Shown in pieces: positions 1 through 6,274 of a stretch of DNA of 17,877 nucleotides; within the stretch, counting starts at the first letter, position 1, and the number at the start of each line of letters is the position of its first letter. Under the pieces are notes generated by a model that was not told the origin of the DNA, ran no database searches, and was given only the letters and a program-made list of their open reading frames with translations. The translations under genes were made by a program, and so were the position numbers. The stretch is from an uncultured Polaromonas sp. (GTDB taxonomy: Bacteria; Pseudomonadota; Gammaproteobacteria; Burkholderiales; Burkholderiaceae), in the NCBI GenBank assembly GCA_946479075.1, contig CAMLDT010000053.1, positions 1-17,877 of the forward strand, in the 5' to 3' direction.

Positions 1-1698
1 GGCCCGGACGGGCAGGGCGGCATCACGGCCACGCCTTGCGGCGTGTGCCAGGCCTGCACCGACATCGACAGCGGGCGTTTTGTCGATTACACCGAGCTCG
101 ACGCGGCGTCCAACCGCGGTGTGGACGAGATTGCGCAGTTGCTGGAGCAGGCGGTTTACAAACCAGTCGTCGGGCGCTTCAAGGTCTTCATGATCGACGA
201 GGTGCACATGCTGACGAACACGGCCTTCAACGCCATGCTCAAGACGCTGGAAGAGCCGCCCGAGTACCTGAAGTTTGTGCTGGCCACAACCGATCCGCAG
301 AAGGTGCCGGCCACGGTGCTGTCGCGCTGCCTGCAGTTCAACCTGCGGCCGATGGCGCCCGAAACCATCCTCGAACACCTGGGCCAGGTGCTGCAGACCG
401 AAAACGTAGCATCCGAACCGCAGGCCCTGCGCCTTCTGGCACGTGCGGCGCGCGGCTCCATGCGCGACGCGCTGTCGCTGACCGACCAGGCGATTGCTTT
501 TGGCTCCGGCCAGTTGCAGGAAGCCAGCGTGCGGCAGATGCTGGGCAGCGTGGACCGCAGTTATGTGTTCCAGCTGCTCGATGCGCTGGCGCGTGGCGAC
601 GGCAAGGCGGTGGTCGAGACCTCCGAGGTGTTGCGCATCAACGGCCTGAGCGCGGCATCGACCCTGGAAGAAATGGCCACCGTGCTGCAACGCATGGCGG
701 TGCTGCAGGCGGTGCCCGGCATCGGCTCTGGTGATGACGAGTCCGACCCCGACATCGCTGCGACCGCGCGGCTGGTGCAGGCCATGCCGGCCGACGAGAC
801 GCAACTGCTGTACAGCCTGTGCCTGCACGGCCGGGCCGAGCTGGGCCTGGCGCCGGACGAGTATGCGGCGCTGACCATGGTGCTGCTGCGCCTGCTGGCT
901 TTCAAACCCGCCGGCGCCGAAGCCGCCACCTCGGGGAGCGCCGTCGAGCCCCCAAAAAAGCCGCAGCCTGAACCCGCCCGGGCCGCCGCTGCCGCGCCGG
1001 TCCACCGTCCGGCCGCAGCACCGGTTCCAGCTCCGGCCCCTGTTCCTGCCGCGGCACCGGCCGCACGCCCCAATTTTGAAACAAATCGGGCTCCAGCCCC
1101 CGTCCAGCGGGCGCCAGAAGCTCCTGATTTTGTAGCAAACGGCGCGCCGCAGACGCCGCCCTGGGAAGACGAGTTGCTGGCGTCGCCACCCCCCGCCGCT
1201 GAACCGGCGACGCCACCCGCGCCGCCACCTGCGCCGGTGGCTGCTGTGGCTGCGCCCACCGCTGCTGCGCCGACCGACAACCCGCTCGGCGATGCGTGGA
1301 CCGCGCTGGTCAACCGCATGGTGGCCGCCGAAATGATTGCGGCGCTGGCGCGTGAACTGGCGCTGCAGTCGGAGTTGTGTTCTCAGGCCGACGGCGTCTG
1401 GACGCTGCGCGTGGAACGTGAGTCGCTGAACCAGGCGGCCGCACGCGAAAAGCTGCAGGCGGCCCTGCAGGCCGCGCTGCAGGACAGCGGCCAGGCGCCC
1501 CGGCTGGCGGTCGAGCTCGGGCCCATCAGCGACTCGCCGGCGCGGCGCAATGCCGCGGCCGCCCTGGAGCGCCAGCGGCAGGCCGAGGAAACCATCCAGA
1601 ACGACCCGTTTGTGCAGGACATGATGCGTGACTGGGGCGCGAAAATTGTGCCCGGCAGCGTCAAGCCGTGCCCGCCTGCTGCTGGCAAGCCGATATGA
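1..1698 (+). CDS. dnaX: DNA polymerase III subunits tau/gamma, 3' part (5' end outside window)
   Basis: Clamp-loader ATPase of the replicative polymerase; it opens and loads the beta clamp, and its tau form tethers the polymerase cores and the helicase. The gene is open from base 1 in frame 1, so about 60 N-terminal residues, including Walker A, lie upstream by comparison with E. coli DnaX. Visible in order: three of the four zinc-module cysteines (PCGVCQAC, fragment residues 12-19), Walker B with the DEVHML box (residues 66-71), sensor 1 (LATTDPQK), the SRC arginine finger, the sensor 2 stretch GSMRDALSLTDQA, domain III, then a Pro/Ala-rich linker (about 300-420) and a C-terminal tau-specific domain. 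The visible part is 565 residues; full length of about 625 would be close to the E. coli tau of 643. ybaB follows after 29 bp and recR after that, the standard arrangement. The linker holds a probable frameshift site and an interspersed repeat, listed separately. Identity is secure. Confidence 0.96.
   Translation, partial: GPDGQGGITATPCGVCQACTDIDSGRFVDYTELDAASNRGVDEIAQLLEQAVYKPVVGRFKVFMIDEVHMLTNTAFNAMLKTLEEPPEYLKFVLATTDPQKVPATVLSRCLQFNLRPMAPETILEHLGQVLQTENVASEPQALRLLARAARGSMRDALSLTDQAIAFGSGQLQEASVRQMLGSVDRSYVFQLLDALARGDGKAVVETSEVLRINGLSAASTLEEMATVLQRMAVLQAVPGIGSGDDESDPDIAATARLVQAMPADETQLLYSLCLHGRAELGLAPDEYAALTMVLLRLLAFKPAGAEAATSGSAVEPPKKPQPEPARAAAAAPVHRPAAAPVPAPAPVPAAAPAARPNFETNRAPAPVQRAPEAPDFVANGAPQTPPWEDELLASPPPAAEPATPPAPPPAPVAAVAAPTAAAPTDNPLGDAWTALVNRMVAAEMIAALARELALQSELCSQADGVWTLRVERESLNQAAAREKLQAALQAALQDSGQAPRLAVELGPISDSPARRNAAAALERQRQAEETIQNDPFVQDMMRDWGAKIVPGSVKPCPPAAGKPI
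954..971 (+). promoter_or_regulatory. Probable programmed -1 ribosomal frameshift site in dnaX (gamma-form production)
   Basis: The heptamer A-AAA-AAG lies at 954-960, with the zero-frame codons being AAA (955-957) and AAG (958-960). This is the same heptamer and register used by E. coli dnaX. After a -1 slip the ribosome would read GCC GCA GCC and then TGA at 969-971, ending a shortened product three alanines after the slip. Possible stimulators are a Shine-Dalgarno-like GGGGAG at 933-938 (15 nt upstream, a little far) and a bulged hairpin at 988-1019 (GCTGC/GCAGC plus GCCGG/CCGGC, 8-nt loop), which starts 27 nt downstream and so lies further away than in E. coli. The site falls just after domain III, where a gamma product should end. 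Confidence 0.7.
1076..1140 (+). repeat. Copy of a short interspersed element inside the dnaX linker
   Basis: By eye these 65 bp align with the minus strand of 9923-9988 over their whole length, with one single-base gap and about 40 of 66 columns identical. The best shared blocks are CAGCCC, TCCAG, AGCT and the terminal GTAGCAAAC. The element is read through in frame as part of the Pro/Ala-rich tau-only linker, downstream of the frameshift site. Its AT content is higher than the surrounding linker. From memory, related elements are common in Comamonadaceae intergenic regions; this was not verified. Confidence 0.5.
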
Positions 1699-1727
1699 TC
1701 AATACCAAGTTTTAAAGGAAAAAAGCC

Positions 1728-2060
1728 ATGTTCAACAAAGGACAACTTGCCGGCCTCATGAAGCAGGCCCAGGCCATGCAGGACAACCTGAAGAAGGCCC
1801 AGGACGAACTCGCTTTCATTGAAGTCACCGCCGAGTCCGGCAACGGCATGGTCAAGGTCACCATGACCTGCAAACATGACGTCAAGCGTGTCGAGATCGA
1901 CCCCAGCCTGCTCGGCGAGGACAAGGACATGCTCGAAGACCTGGTGGCGGCCGCCTTCAACGCCGCGGTGCGCAAGGCCGAGGACCTGAGCCAGGAAAAA
2001 ATGGGCAAGCTCACGGCCGGGATGCCGGGTCTTCCCGGCGGCATGAAACTCCCGTTTTGA
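1728..2060 (+). CDS. ybaB: YbaB/EbfC family nucleoid-associated protein
   Basis: Small dimeric DNA-binding protein of the YbaB/EbfC family, 110 residues, which is the usual length. It starts [15 protein letters not shown], the conserved N-terminal helix. The central [18 protein letters not shown] segment and the C-terminal stretch ending in a short GMPGLPGG tail are typical of the family. The ATG is preceded by an AAAGGA ribosome binding site at about 8 nt. It lies between dnaX and recR, as in most proteobacteria; family members bind DNA and the E. coli gene is cotranscribed with recR. A TATGAT hexamer at 1694-1699, overlapping the dnaX stop codon, could be a weak private -10, but I see no convincing -35. 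No unusual residues were noticed. Confidence 0.95.
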   Translation: MFNKGQLAGLMKQAQAMQDNLKKAQDELAFIEVTAESGNGMVKVTMTCKHDVKRVEIDPSLLGEDKDMLEDLVAAAFNAAVRKAEDLSQEKMGKLTAGMPGLPGGMKLPF

Positions 2061-2066
2061 TCATTT

Positions 2067-2120
2067 CCGTTCGCATTGAGCTTGTCGAAATGCAGGCTTC
2101 GACAAGCTCAGCCCGAACGG
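2067..2120. repeat. REP-like palindromic element between ybaB and recR
   Basis: A long imperfect palindrome: a 13-bp perfect stem (TGAGCTTGTCGAA at 2077-2089 with TTCGACAAGCTCA at 2098-2110) around an 8-nt loop, then a 3-nt internal loop, then a 7-bp perfect outer stem (CCGTTCG at 2067-2073 with CGAACGG at 2114-2120). It fills most of the 75-bp gap and has no T-run after either arm, so it looks like a mobile REP/BIME-type element and not an ordinary terminator. A decayed half copy is at 4470-4491. Transcribed, it would fold strongly just ahead of recR. Confidence 0.85.
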
Positions 2121-2135
2121 TGAAATACATCCACC

Positions 2136-2762
2136 ATGGCTGACTCCAACGCGCTTGAAGGCCTGACCCAGGCGCTGCGGCGCCTGCCGGGCGTGGGCGC
2201 CAAGTCTGCTGCGCGCATGGCTTTTCATTTGCTGCAGCATGACACGCAAGGTGCCCTGCAGATCGCGCGGGCGCTGGAGCATGCGGTTCACAGCGTCAAA
2301 CACTGCAGCCTGTGCAACACGCTGACCGAGCTCGACATCTGCAGCACCTGCGCCAACCCCGAGCGCGACCGCAGCAAGCTGTGTGTGGTCGAAACGCCGG
2401 CCGACCAGGCCGCGCTGGAGCGCACCCTGGCTTATCGGGGGCTGTACTTTGTGCTGATGGGCAAGCTCAGCCCGCTCGACGGCATCGGCCCGCACGACAT
2501 CGGCCTGCAGAAACTGTTTGACCGGGTGGTGCCGCGCGGCGCGCAGGGCGAGCCTGCAGCGGCCGATACGCGCGAGGTGCAGGAGGTGATCCTGGCCACT
2601 AACTTCACCGGCGAAGGCGAGGCCACGGCGCATGTGATTTCACAGGCCCTCAAAAGCCGCGGCGTGCAGGTGACACGGCTGGCGCGCGGTGTGCCGGTCG
2701 GCAGCGAACTCGAATACGTTGACCTGGGCACCATTGCCCATGCGCTGGTGGACCGGCGCTGA
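2136..2762 (+). CDS. recR: Recombination mediator protein RecR
   Basis: RecR of the RecFOR pathway, which helps load RecA onto SSB-coated gapped DNA. The 208-residue product is slightly longer than E. coli RecR (201). Visible features: the N-terminal helix-hairpin-helix [18 protein letters not shown] (residues 16-33), a C4 zinc finger with Cys57, Cys60, Cys69 and Cys72 at the same positions as in E. coli, then a Toprim domain starting at VVETPADQ and including the [11 protein letters not shown] segment. The ATG at 2136 has only a weak GGTGA about 12 nt upstream, and that GG is part of the REP-like palindrome, so the hairpin could affect translation. It is the third gene of the dnaX-ybaB-recR cluster. 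A T-rich stretch (2763-2780) follows the stop codon, but I see no clear stem for an intrinsic terminator. Confidence 0.97.
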   Translation: MADSNALEGLTQALRRLPGVGAKSAARMAFHLLQHDTQGALQIARALEHAVHSVKHCSLCNTLTELDICSTCANPERDRSKLCVVETPADQAALERTLAYRGLYFVLMGKLSPLDGIGPHDIGLQKLFDRVVPRGAQGEPAAADTREVQEVILATNFTGEGEATAHVISQALKSRGVQVTRLARGVPVGSELEYVDLGTIAHALVDRR

Positions 2763-2808
2763 TTTTCCGTTTTTTATTTTCCCAACCCTCTGCCCGAAAG
2801 GCCCTGCC

Positions 2809-3222
2809 ATGACCTACGCACGATTCACGGTTGCCTACTGGTGCCTGCTGGCCTTTGCGCTGCTGCCGATTGCCTGCGCCGGGCTGGCCAAGTGGGGAAC
2901 CATGGGCACCCCGGCGAAGAAGGGCGGGTTTGACAACAACAACCCGCGTGCCTGGCTGGCGCGGCAGACGGACTGGCGTGCGCGCGCCAACGCGGCGCAG
3001 GCCAATACCTTTGAAGCGCTGCCGTTTTTCTTTGCCGCCGTCATCATTGCGCACCAGCTCCAGGCCTCGCAGGTGCGGCTGGACGTGTTTGCGTTTGTGT
3101 TTGTGGTGCTGCGCATCGCCTACGTGATGATGTACGTGGCAGACATGGCCAAAAGCCGCAGCGTGATCTGGTTTGCCGCATTGCTGGTCAACGTCGGCAT
3201 TCTTTTTCTCGGCTACCGGTAA
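2809..3222 (+). CDS. MAPEG family membrane protein
   Basis: A 137-residue integral membrane protein. I chose the ATG at 2809 because it has GAAAGG about 8 nt upstream, gives a membrane segment right after a short N-terminus (MTYARFTVAYWCLLAFALLP), and excludes an upstream extension that overlaps the end of recR. Four hydrophobic segments are visible (about 6-24, 68-82, 90-112 and 117-135). The RARANAAQANTFEALPFFF stretch (about 62-80) fits the family signature of an Arg-rich loop followed by N-x-x-E-x-x-P. MAPEG proteins include glutathione-dependent membrane enzymes, but bacterial members of this small type (COG3686-like) have no firm function. It sits 46 bp after recR and may be read from that operon or from its own promoter. 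Confidence 0.85.
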   Translation: MTYARFTVAYWCLLAFALLPIACAGLAKWGTMGTPAKKGGFDNNNPRAWLARQTDWRARANAAQANTFEALPFFFAAVIIAHQLQASQVRLDVFAFVFVVLRIAYVMMYVADMAKSRSVIWFAALLVNVGILFLGYR

Positions 3223-3250
3223 CGTCTGGTAACCATCGGACGCCTTTATT

Positions 3251-3286
3251 TGCGCGTTCTCCTGCGCATTCTTCTGCGCGTTCCGT
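3251..3286. repeat. Three tandem 12-bp repeats
   Basis: Three consecutive units: TGCGCGTTCTCC (3251-3262), TGCGCATTCTTC (3263-3274) and TGCGCGTTCCGT (3275-3286). They lie in the 155-bp gap between the MAPEG gene and the binding-protein gene, about 45 bp upstream of a candidate -35. Direct repeats at 12-bp spacing could be regulator sites or replication-slippage products; nothing in the sequence decides between them. Confidence 0.7.
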
Positions 3287-3329
3287 ACAAACCCGCACGG
3301 GATGATACCGATGCGTGCCATGCGGCAGC

Positions 3330-3357
3330 TTGGGTATGCTCCTGTCGAACCTATAAA
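3330..3357 (+). promoter_or_regulatory. Candidate promoter for the transporter cluster
   Basis: A good -10 hexamer TATAAA at 3352-3357 is preceded, at a 16-bp spacing, by a weak -35 TTGGGT at 3330-3335. This places the start of transcription about 15 bp before the ATG at 3378, leaving a short leader. The hexamer match is only moderate, so this is a candidate. Confidence 0.4.
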
Positions 3358-3377
3358 AGCATTCAGAGAGCCCAGGC

Positions 3378-4424
3378 ATGAACCACTTCAAACTTGATCG
3401 CAGAACCTTCGCCAGCGCCGTCGCGCTGGGCGCGGTGTCACTGGCTTTTCCGGCGCTGCGCGCGCAGGGCAAGCTCGAAAAAACAAAAATTGCCATTGCC
3501 GTCGGTGGCAAGGCCGCCTTTTATTACCTGCCCCTGACCATCACCGAGCAGCTCGGCTACTTCAAGGCTGAAGGCCTGGATGTGGAGATCAGCGACTTCG
3601 CCGGCGGTGCGCGCGCGCTGCAGGCGGTGGTGGGCGGCTCAGCCGATGTGGTGTCCGGTGCTTACGAGCACACCATCAACCTGCAATCCAAAAACCAGGT
3701 GTTCCAGGCCTTTGTCCTGCAGGGCAGGGCGCCGCAAATTGCTTTTGGTGTGTCCACCAAAAACATGCCCCACTACAAATCCGTGGCCGATCTGCGGGGC
3801 AAGAAAATTGGTGTGTCGGCACCCGGATCGTCCACCAACATGATGGCCAACCTGGTGCTGTCGCGCGCCGGCCTCAAGGCCAGCGACGTCAGTTTCATCG
3901 GTGTCGGCACGTCTGCCGGCGCACTGGCTGCCCTGCGCTCCGGCCAGATCGATGCCATGAGCAACACCGATCCGGTCATGACCATGCTGGAGCAAAAAGG
4001 CGAGGTCAAGATCATCTCCGACACCCGCACACTCAAGGGCACGATTGATGTGTTTGGCGGCCCGATGCCGGCTGCCTGCCTGTACGCACCCATCGATTTC
4101 ATCCAGAAAAACCCCAACACCTGCCAGGCCATGGCCAATGCCATCGTCCGCGGCCTGAAATGGCTGCAGACCGCGGGCCCCGGTGACATCATCAAGACGG
4201 TCCCCGAGAACTACCTGCTCGGCGACCGCGGGCTGTATCTGGCGTCCTTCAACAAGGTGCGTGACGCGATTGCCCTCGACGGCATCATCCCTGATGACGG
4301 CGCAAAAACCGCGCTCAAGGCGCTGGCCAGTTTCGACCCGAGCATCAAGGCCGACAAGATCGACCTGAGCAAGACCTACACCAATGAGTTTGCCCGGCGC
4401 GCGAAAGAAAAATTCAAGGCCTAG
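3378..4424 (+). CDS. ABC transporter substrate-binding protein, NitT/TauT (NMT1-like) type
   Basis: Periplasmic binding protein of an ABC importer, 348 residues. The N-terminus has a twin arginine (DRRTF, Arg8-Arg9) followed by a hydrophobic stretch and a likely cleavage site near ALRA-Q (residues 26-30), so export by Tat or Sec is probable. The mature part opens with a beta strand (KTKIAIAVGG), then YYLPLTITEQLGYFKAEGLDVE, GGARALQAVVGGSADV and, further on, VADLRGKKIGVSAPGS; these are the usual landmarks of the NMT1/SsuA-like fold. Members bind sulfonates, nitrate, pyrimidine precursors, aromatic acids or bicarbonate. I cannot tell which ligand this one takes. It is followed, after a 168-bp gap with repeats, by the matching ATPase and permease. 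The larger gap suggests that it may be expressed above the downstream genes. Confidence 0.9.
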   Translation: MNHFKLDRRTFASAVALGAVSLAFPALRAQGKLEKTKIAIAVGGKAAFYYLPLTITEQLGYFKAEGLDVEISDFAGGARALQAVVGGSADVVSGAYEHTINLQSKNQVFQAFVLQGRAPQIAFGVSTKNMPHYKSVADLRGKKIGVSAPGSSTNMMANLVLSRAGLKASDVSFIGVGTSAGALAALRSGQIDAMSNTDPVMTMLEQKGEVKIISDTRTLKGTIDVFGGPMPAACLYAPIDFIQKNPNTCQAMANAIVRGLKWLQTAGPGDIIKTVPENYLLGDRGLYLASFNKVRDAIALDGIIPDDGAKTALKALASFDPSIKADKIDLSKTYTNEFARRAKEKFKA

Positions 4425-4438
4425 GAACAGACCCGCCG

Positions 4439-4468
4439 CCCGCGCTCACAGGTCCCGCGCTCACAGAT
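4439..4468. repeat. Tandem 15-bp duplication
   Basis: Two adjacent copies of CCCGCGCTCACAGGT (4439-4453) and CCCGCGCTCACAGAT (4454-4468) differ at one base. They start 14 bp after the binding-protein stop codon and abut the decayed REP-like half at 4470. A recent local duplication is the simplest reading. Confidence 0.8.
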
Positions 4469-4469
4469 C

Positions 4470-4491
4470 CCGTTCGTCCTGGCTTGTCGAA
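4470..4491. repeat. Decayed half copy of the REP-like element
   Basis: CCGTTCG, three spacer bases, then TGGCTTGTCGAA. This matches the left half of the palindrome at 2067-2120 (CCGTTCG, three bases, TGAGCTTGTCGAA) with one A deleted. The right arm is missing, so no comparable hairpin can form. Confidence 0.65.
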
Positions 4492-4512
4492 GTGTGCCCT
4501 CCGGCGGGTGCT

Positions 4513-4543
4513 TCCATGGCTGGTATGGAGGTCCATTCGATGG
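4513..4543. promoter_or_regulatory. Nested TCCAT/ATGGA inverted repeats before the ATPase gene
   Basis: TCCAT (4513-4517), ATGGA (4525-4529), TCCAT (4532-4536) and ATGG (4540-4543) alternate. ATGGA-GG-TCCAT (4525-4536) is a compact operator-like palindrome, while the first pair could form a 5-bp hairpin with a 7-nt loop. The position, 50-80 bp before the ATPase start, would suit a regulatory or mRNA-processing site. The arms are short and chance is possible. Confidence 0.3.
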
Positions 4544-4592
4544 TGCCTGACCTGCGTTTTGGCGGCCCGATTCGCGGCGACAATAGGCACCC

Positions 4593-5429
4593 ATGACAGC
4601 CTCCGCCGACAACCTCTCCGCTGATCACGCACTTGAGTTGCTTGAAATCACCTGCACCTTCCGCTCGCGGGAGGATGCGGGGCAGGCTTACACCGCTGTC
4701 GGGCCCACCACGCTGCGCATACGCGCCGGTGAATTCGTTTCTGTCGTCGGCCCGACCGGCTGCGGCAAGTCCACCCTGCTCAACATCGGTGCCGGGCTGT
4801 TGCCGCCGACCTCGGGGACCGTCAAGGTTTTTGGCCAGCCGCTGAACGGCATCAACACCCGGGCCGGCTACATGTTCCAGACGGAGGCGCTGATGCCCTG
4901 GCGCAGCGCCCTTGACAACGTCATGGTTGGCCTGCAATACCGCGGTGTGCCGGATGCCCAGGCGCGTGAGCAGGCCCAGGCCTGGCTGGACCGCGTGGGC
5001 CTCGGCGGTTTCGGTGACCGTTATCCGCACCAGTTGTCGGGCGGCATGCGCAAGCGCACCGCGCTGGCCCAGGTGCTGGCGCTGGACCCCGACATCATCC
5101 TGATGGACGAACCGTTCTCGGCGCTCGACATCCAGACCCGCCAGCTCATGGAAAACGAAGTCCTTGACTTGTGGGCGGCCAAGAAAAAGGCGGTGCTTTT
5201 CATCACGCACGATCTCGACGAAGCGATTGCCATGAGCGACCGGGTGGTGGTGCTGGCGGCCGGGCCGGCCACGCGGCCCATGGGCGAATTTGCGATTGAC
5301 CTGCCGCGGCCACGCAATGTGGCCGAGGTGCGTACCCAGCCGCGTTTTATCGAGCTGCACACCCAGATATGGGACGTGCTGCGCGACGAAGTGCTCAAGG
5401 GTTATGCGCAACAACTCCAGAAGGCATGA
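4593..5429 (+). CDS. ABC transporter ATP-binding protein, NitT/TauT type
   Basis: Cytoplasmic ATPase that powers the importer, 278 residues. All nucleotide-binding motifs are intact: Walker A GPTGCGKST (53-61), Q-loop Gln96 in MFQTEALMPW, signature LSGGMRKR (148-155), Walker B IILMDEP (168-174) followed by the D-loop SALD (176-179), and the H-loop His206 in ITHDLDEA. The MFQxxxLMPW and DEPFSALD wording is typical of the nitrate/sulfonate/taurine subfamily (SsuB/TauB-like). The C-terminal extension after about residue 225 is the usual dimer-contact region. The ATG at 4593 has no strong Shine-Dalgarno sequence. The stop codon overlaps the permease start (ATGA at 5426-5429), implying translational coupling. 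The substrate is undetermined. Confidence 0.93.
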   Translation: MTASADNLSADHALELLEITCTFRSREDAGQAYTAVGPTTLRIRAGEFVSVVGPTGCGKSTLLNIGAGLLPPTSGTVKVFGQPLNGINTRAGYMFQTEALMPWRSALDNVMVGLQYRGVPDAQAREQAQAWLDRVGLGGFGDRYPHQLSGGMRKRTALAQVLALDPDIILMDEPFSALDIQTRQLMENEVLDLWAAKKKAVLFITHDLDEAIAMSDRVVVLAAGPATRPMGEFAIDLPRPRNVAEVRTQPRFIELHTQIWDVLRDEVLKGYAQQLQKA

Positions 5430-6274
5430 CCGGCATGTGGCGAACTTTCAAACCTTCCGGCGCCAACCTGCGCTATTGGCAGGTCGGCCTGCTGCTGGTT
5501 TTTCTGGCCTTGTGGCAAGTCGCCTCGCGCGACCAGCAACTGGCTTTTTTCCTCGGTGAGCCGGTCAAGGTGGCCGGGCGCGTCTGGTCCTGGTTCATGC
5601 CTTTCGGCTTCGGCCCCAGCCTGCTGTTTCCGGATGGCCTGCCGGGCAACGCCGACATCTACCTGCACCTGGGCACCACGCTGCTGGAAACGGTGCTGGC
5701 CTTTGGCATCGGCACGGTGCTGGGTCTGGCCTGCGGTTTGTGGCTGGCGCTGGCGCCGCTGGCCAGCGCCATCCTGGACCCCTACATCAAGGCCGCCAAC
5801 TCCATGCCGCGCGTGATCCTGGCGCCGATCTTTGCCATGTGGTTCGGGCTGGGCATCTGGAGCAAGGTGGCGCTGGCGGTCACGCTGGTGTTTTTCATCG
5901 TGTTTTTCAATGTTTATCAGGGCGTGAAAGAGGTCAGTCCCGTGGTGCTGGCCAATGCGCGCATGCTGGGCGCCAACCAGCGACAGTTGCTGCGCACGGT
6001 CTATCTCCCGAGCGCAACAAGCTGGGTTTTCTCCAGCCTGCACACCTCCGTCGGCCTGGCGTTTGTCGGCGCGGTGGTCGGCGAATACCTCGGCTCCGCG
6101 CGCGGCGTGGGCTATTTGATCCTGCAGGCCGAAGGCACCTTCGATGTGAACACGGTGTTTGCCGGTATTGTGGTGCTGACAGCGTTTGCGCTGGTGCTGG
6201 ACGGCATTGTCGGCCGCGTCGAAAAACGCCTGATGAAGTGGCAGCCGCGCACTGGAGAGACCGAAAAACTATGA
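5426..6274 (+). CDS. ABC transporter permease, NitT/TauT type
   Basis: Inner-membrane subunit of the importer, 282 residues, with about six hydrophobic segments (roughly 17-34, 84-112, 127-145, 150-168, 210-225, 240-262). The cytoplasmic EAA-type loop that contacts the ATPase is visible as VLANARMLGANQRQLLRTVYLP (from about residue 178), with the conserved Gly and the Leu-Pro end. I chose ATG 5426 because it overlaps the ATPase stop codon as ATGA; ATG 5435 (MWRTFKPS) is an alternative three codons on. The 3' end overlaps the next gene in the same way (ATGA at 6271-6274). The segment between the first two helices (about 35-80) is long but ordinary for this family. Confidence 0.92.
   Translation: MTGMWRTFKPSGANLRYWQVGLLLVFLALWQVASRDQQLAFFLGEPVKVAGRVWSWFMPFGFGPSLLFPDGLPGNADIYLHLGTTLLETVLAFGIGTVLGLACGLWLALAPLASAILDPYIKAANSMPRVILAPIFAMWFGLGIWSKVALAVTLVFFIVFFNVYQGVKEVSPVVLANARMLGANQRQLLRTVYLPSATSWVFSSLHTSVGLAFVGAVVGEYLGSARGVGYLILQAEGTFDVNTVFAGIVVLTAFALVLDGIVGRVEKRLMKWQPRTGETEKL

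Noticed and set aside
2061..2633. Minus-strand frame opposite recR
   Set aside because: Its apparent C-terminal sequence is only the translated REP-like palindrome and the rest is a shadow of recR.
2763..2808. Possible intrinsic terminator after recR
   Set aside because: There is a T-rich stretch but no stable GC stem directly in front of it.
5740..6270. Upstream extension of the racemase-like gene through the permease gene
   Set aside because: The translation before 6271 is low-complexity and lies out of frame with the real permease; the ATGA overlap at 6271 is the natural start.
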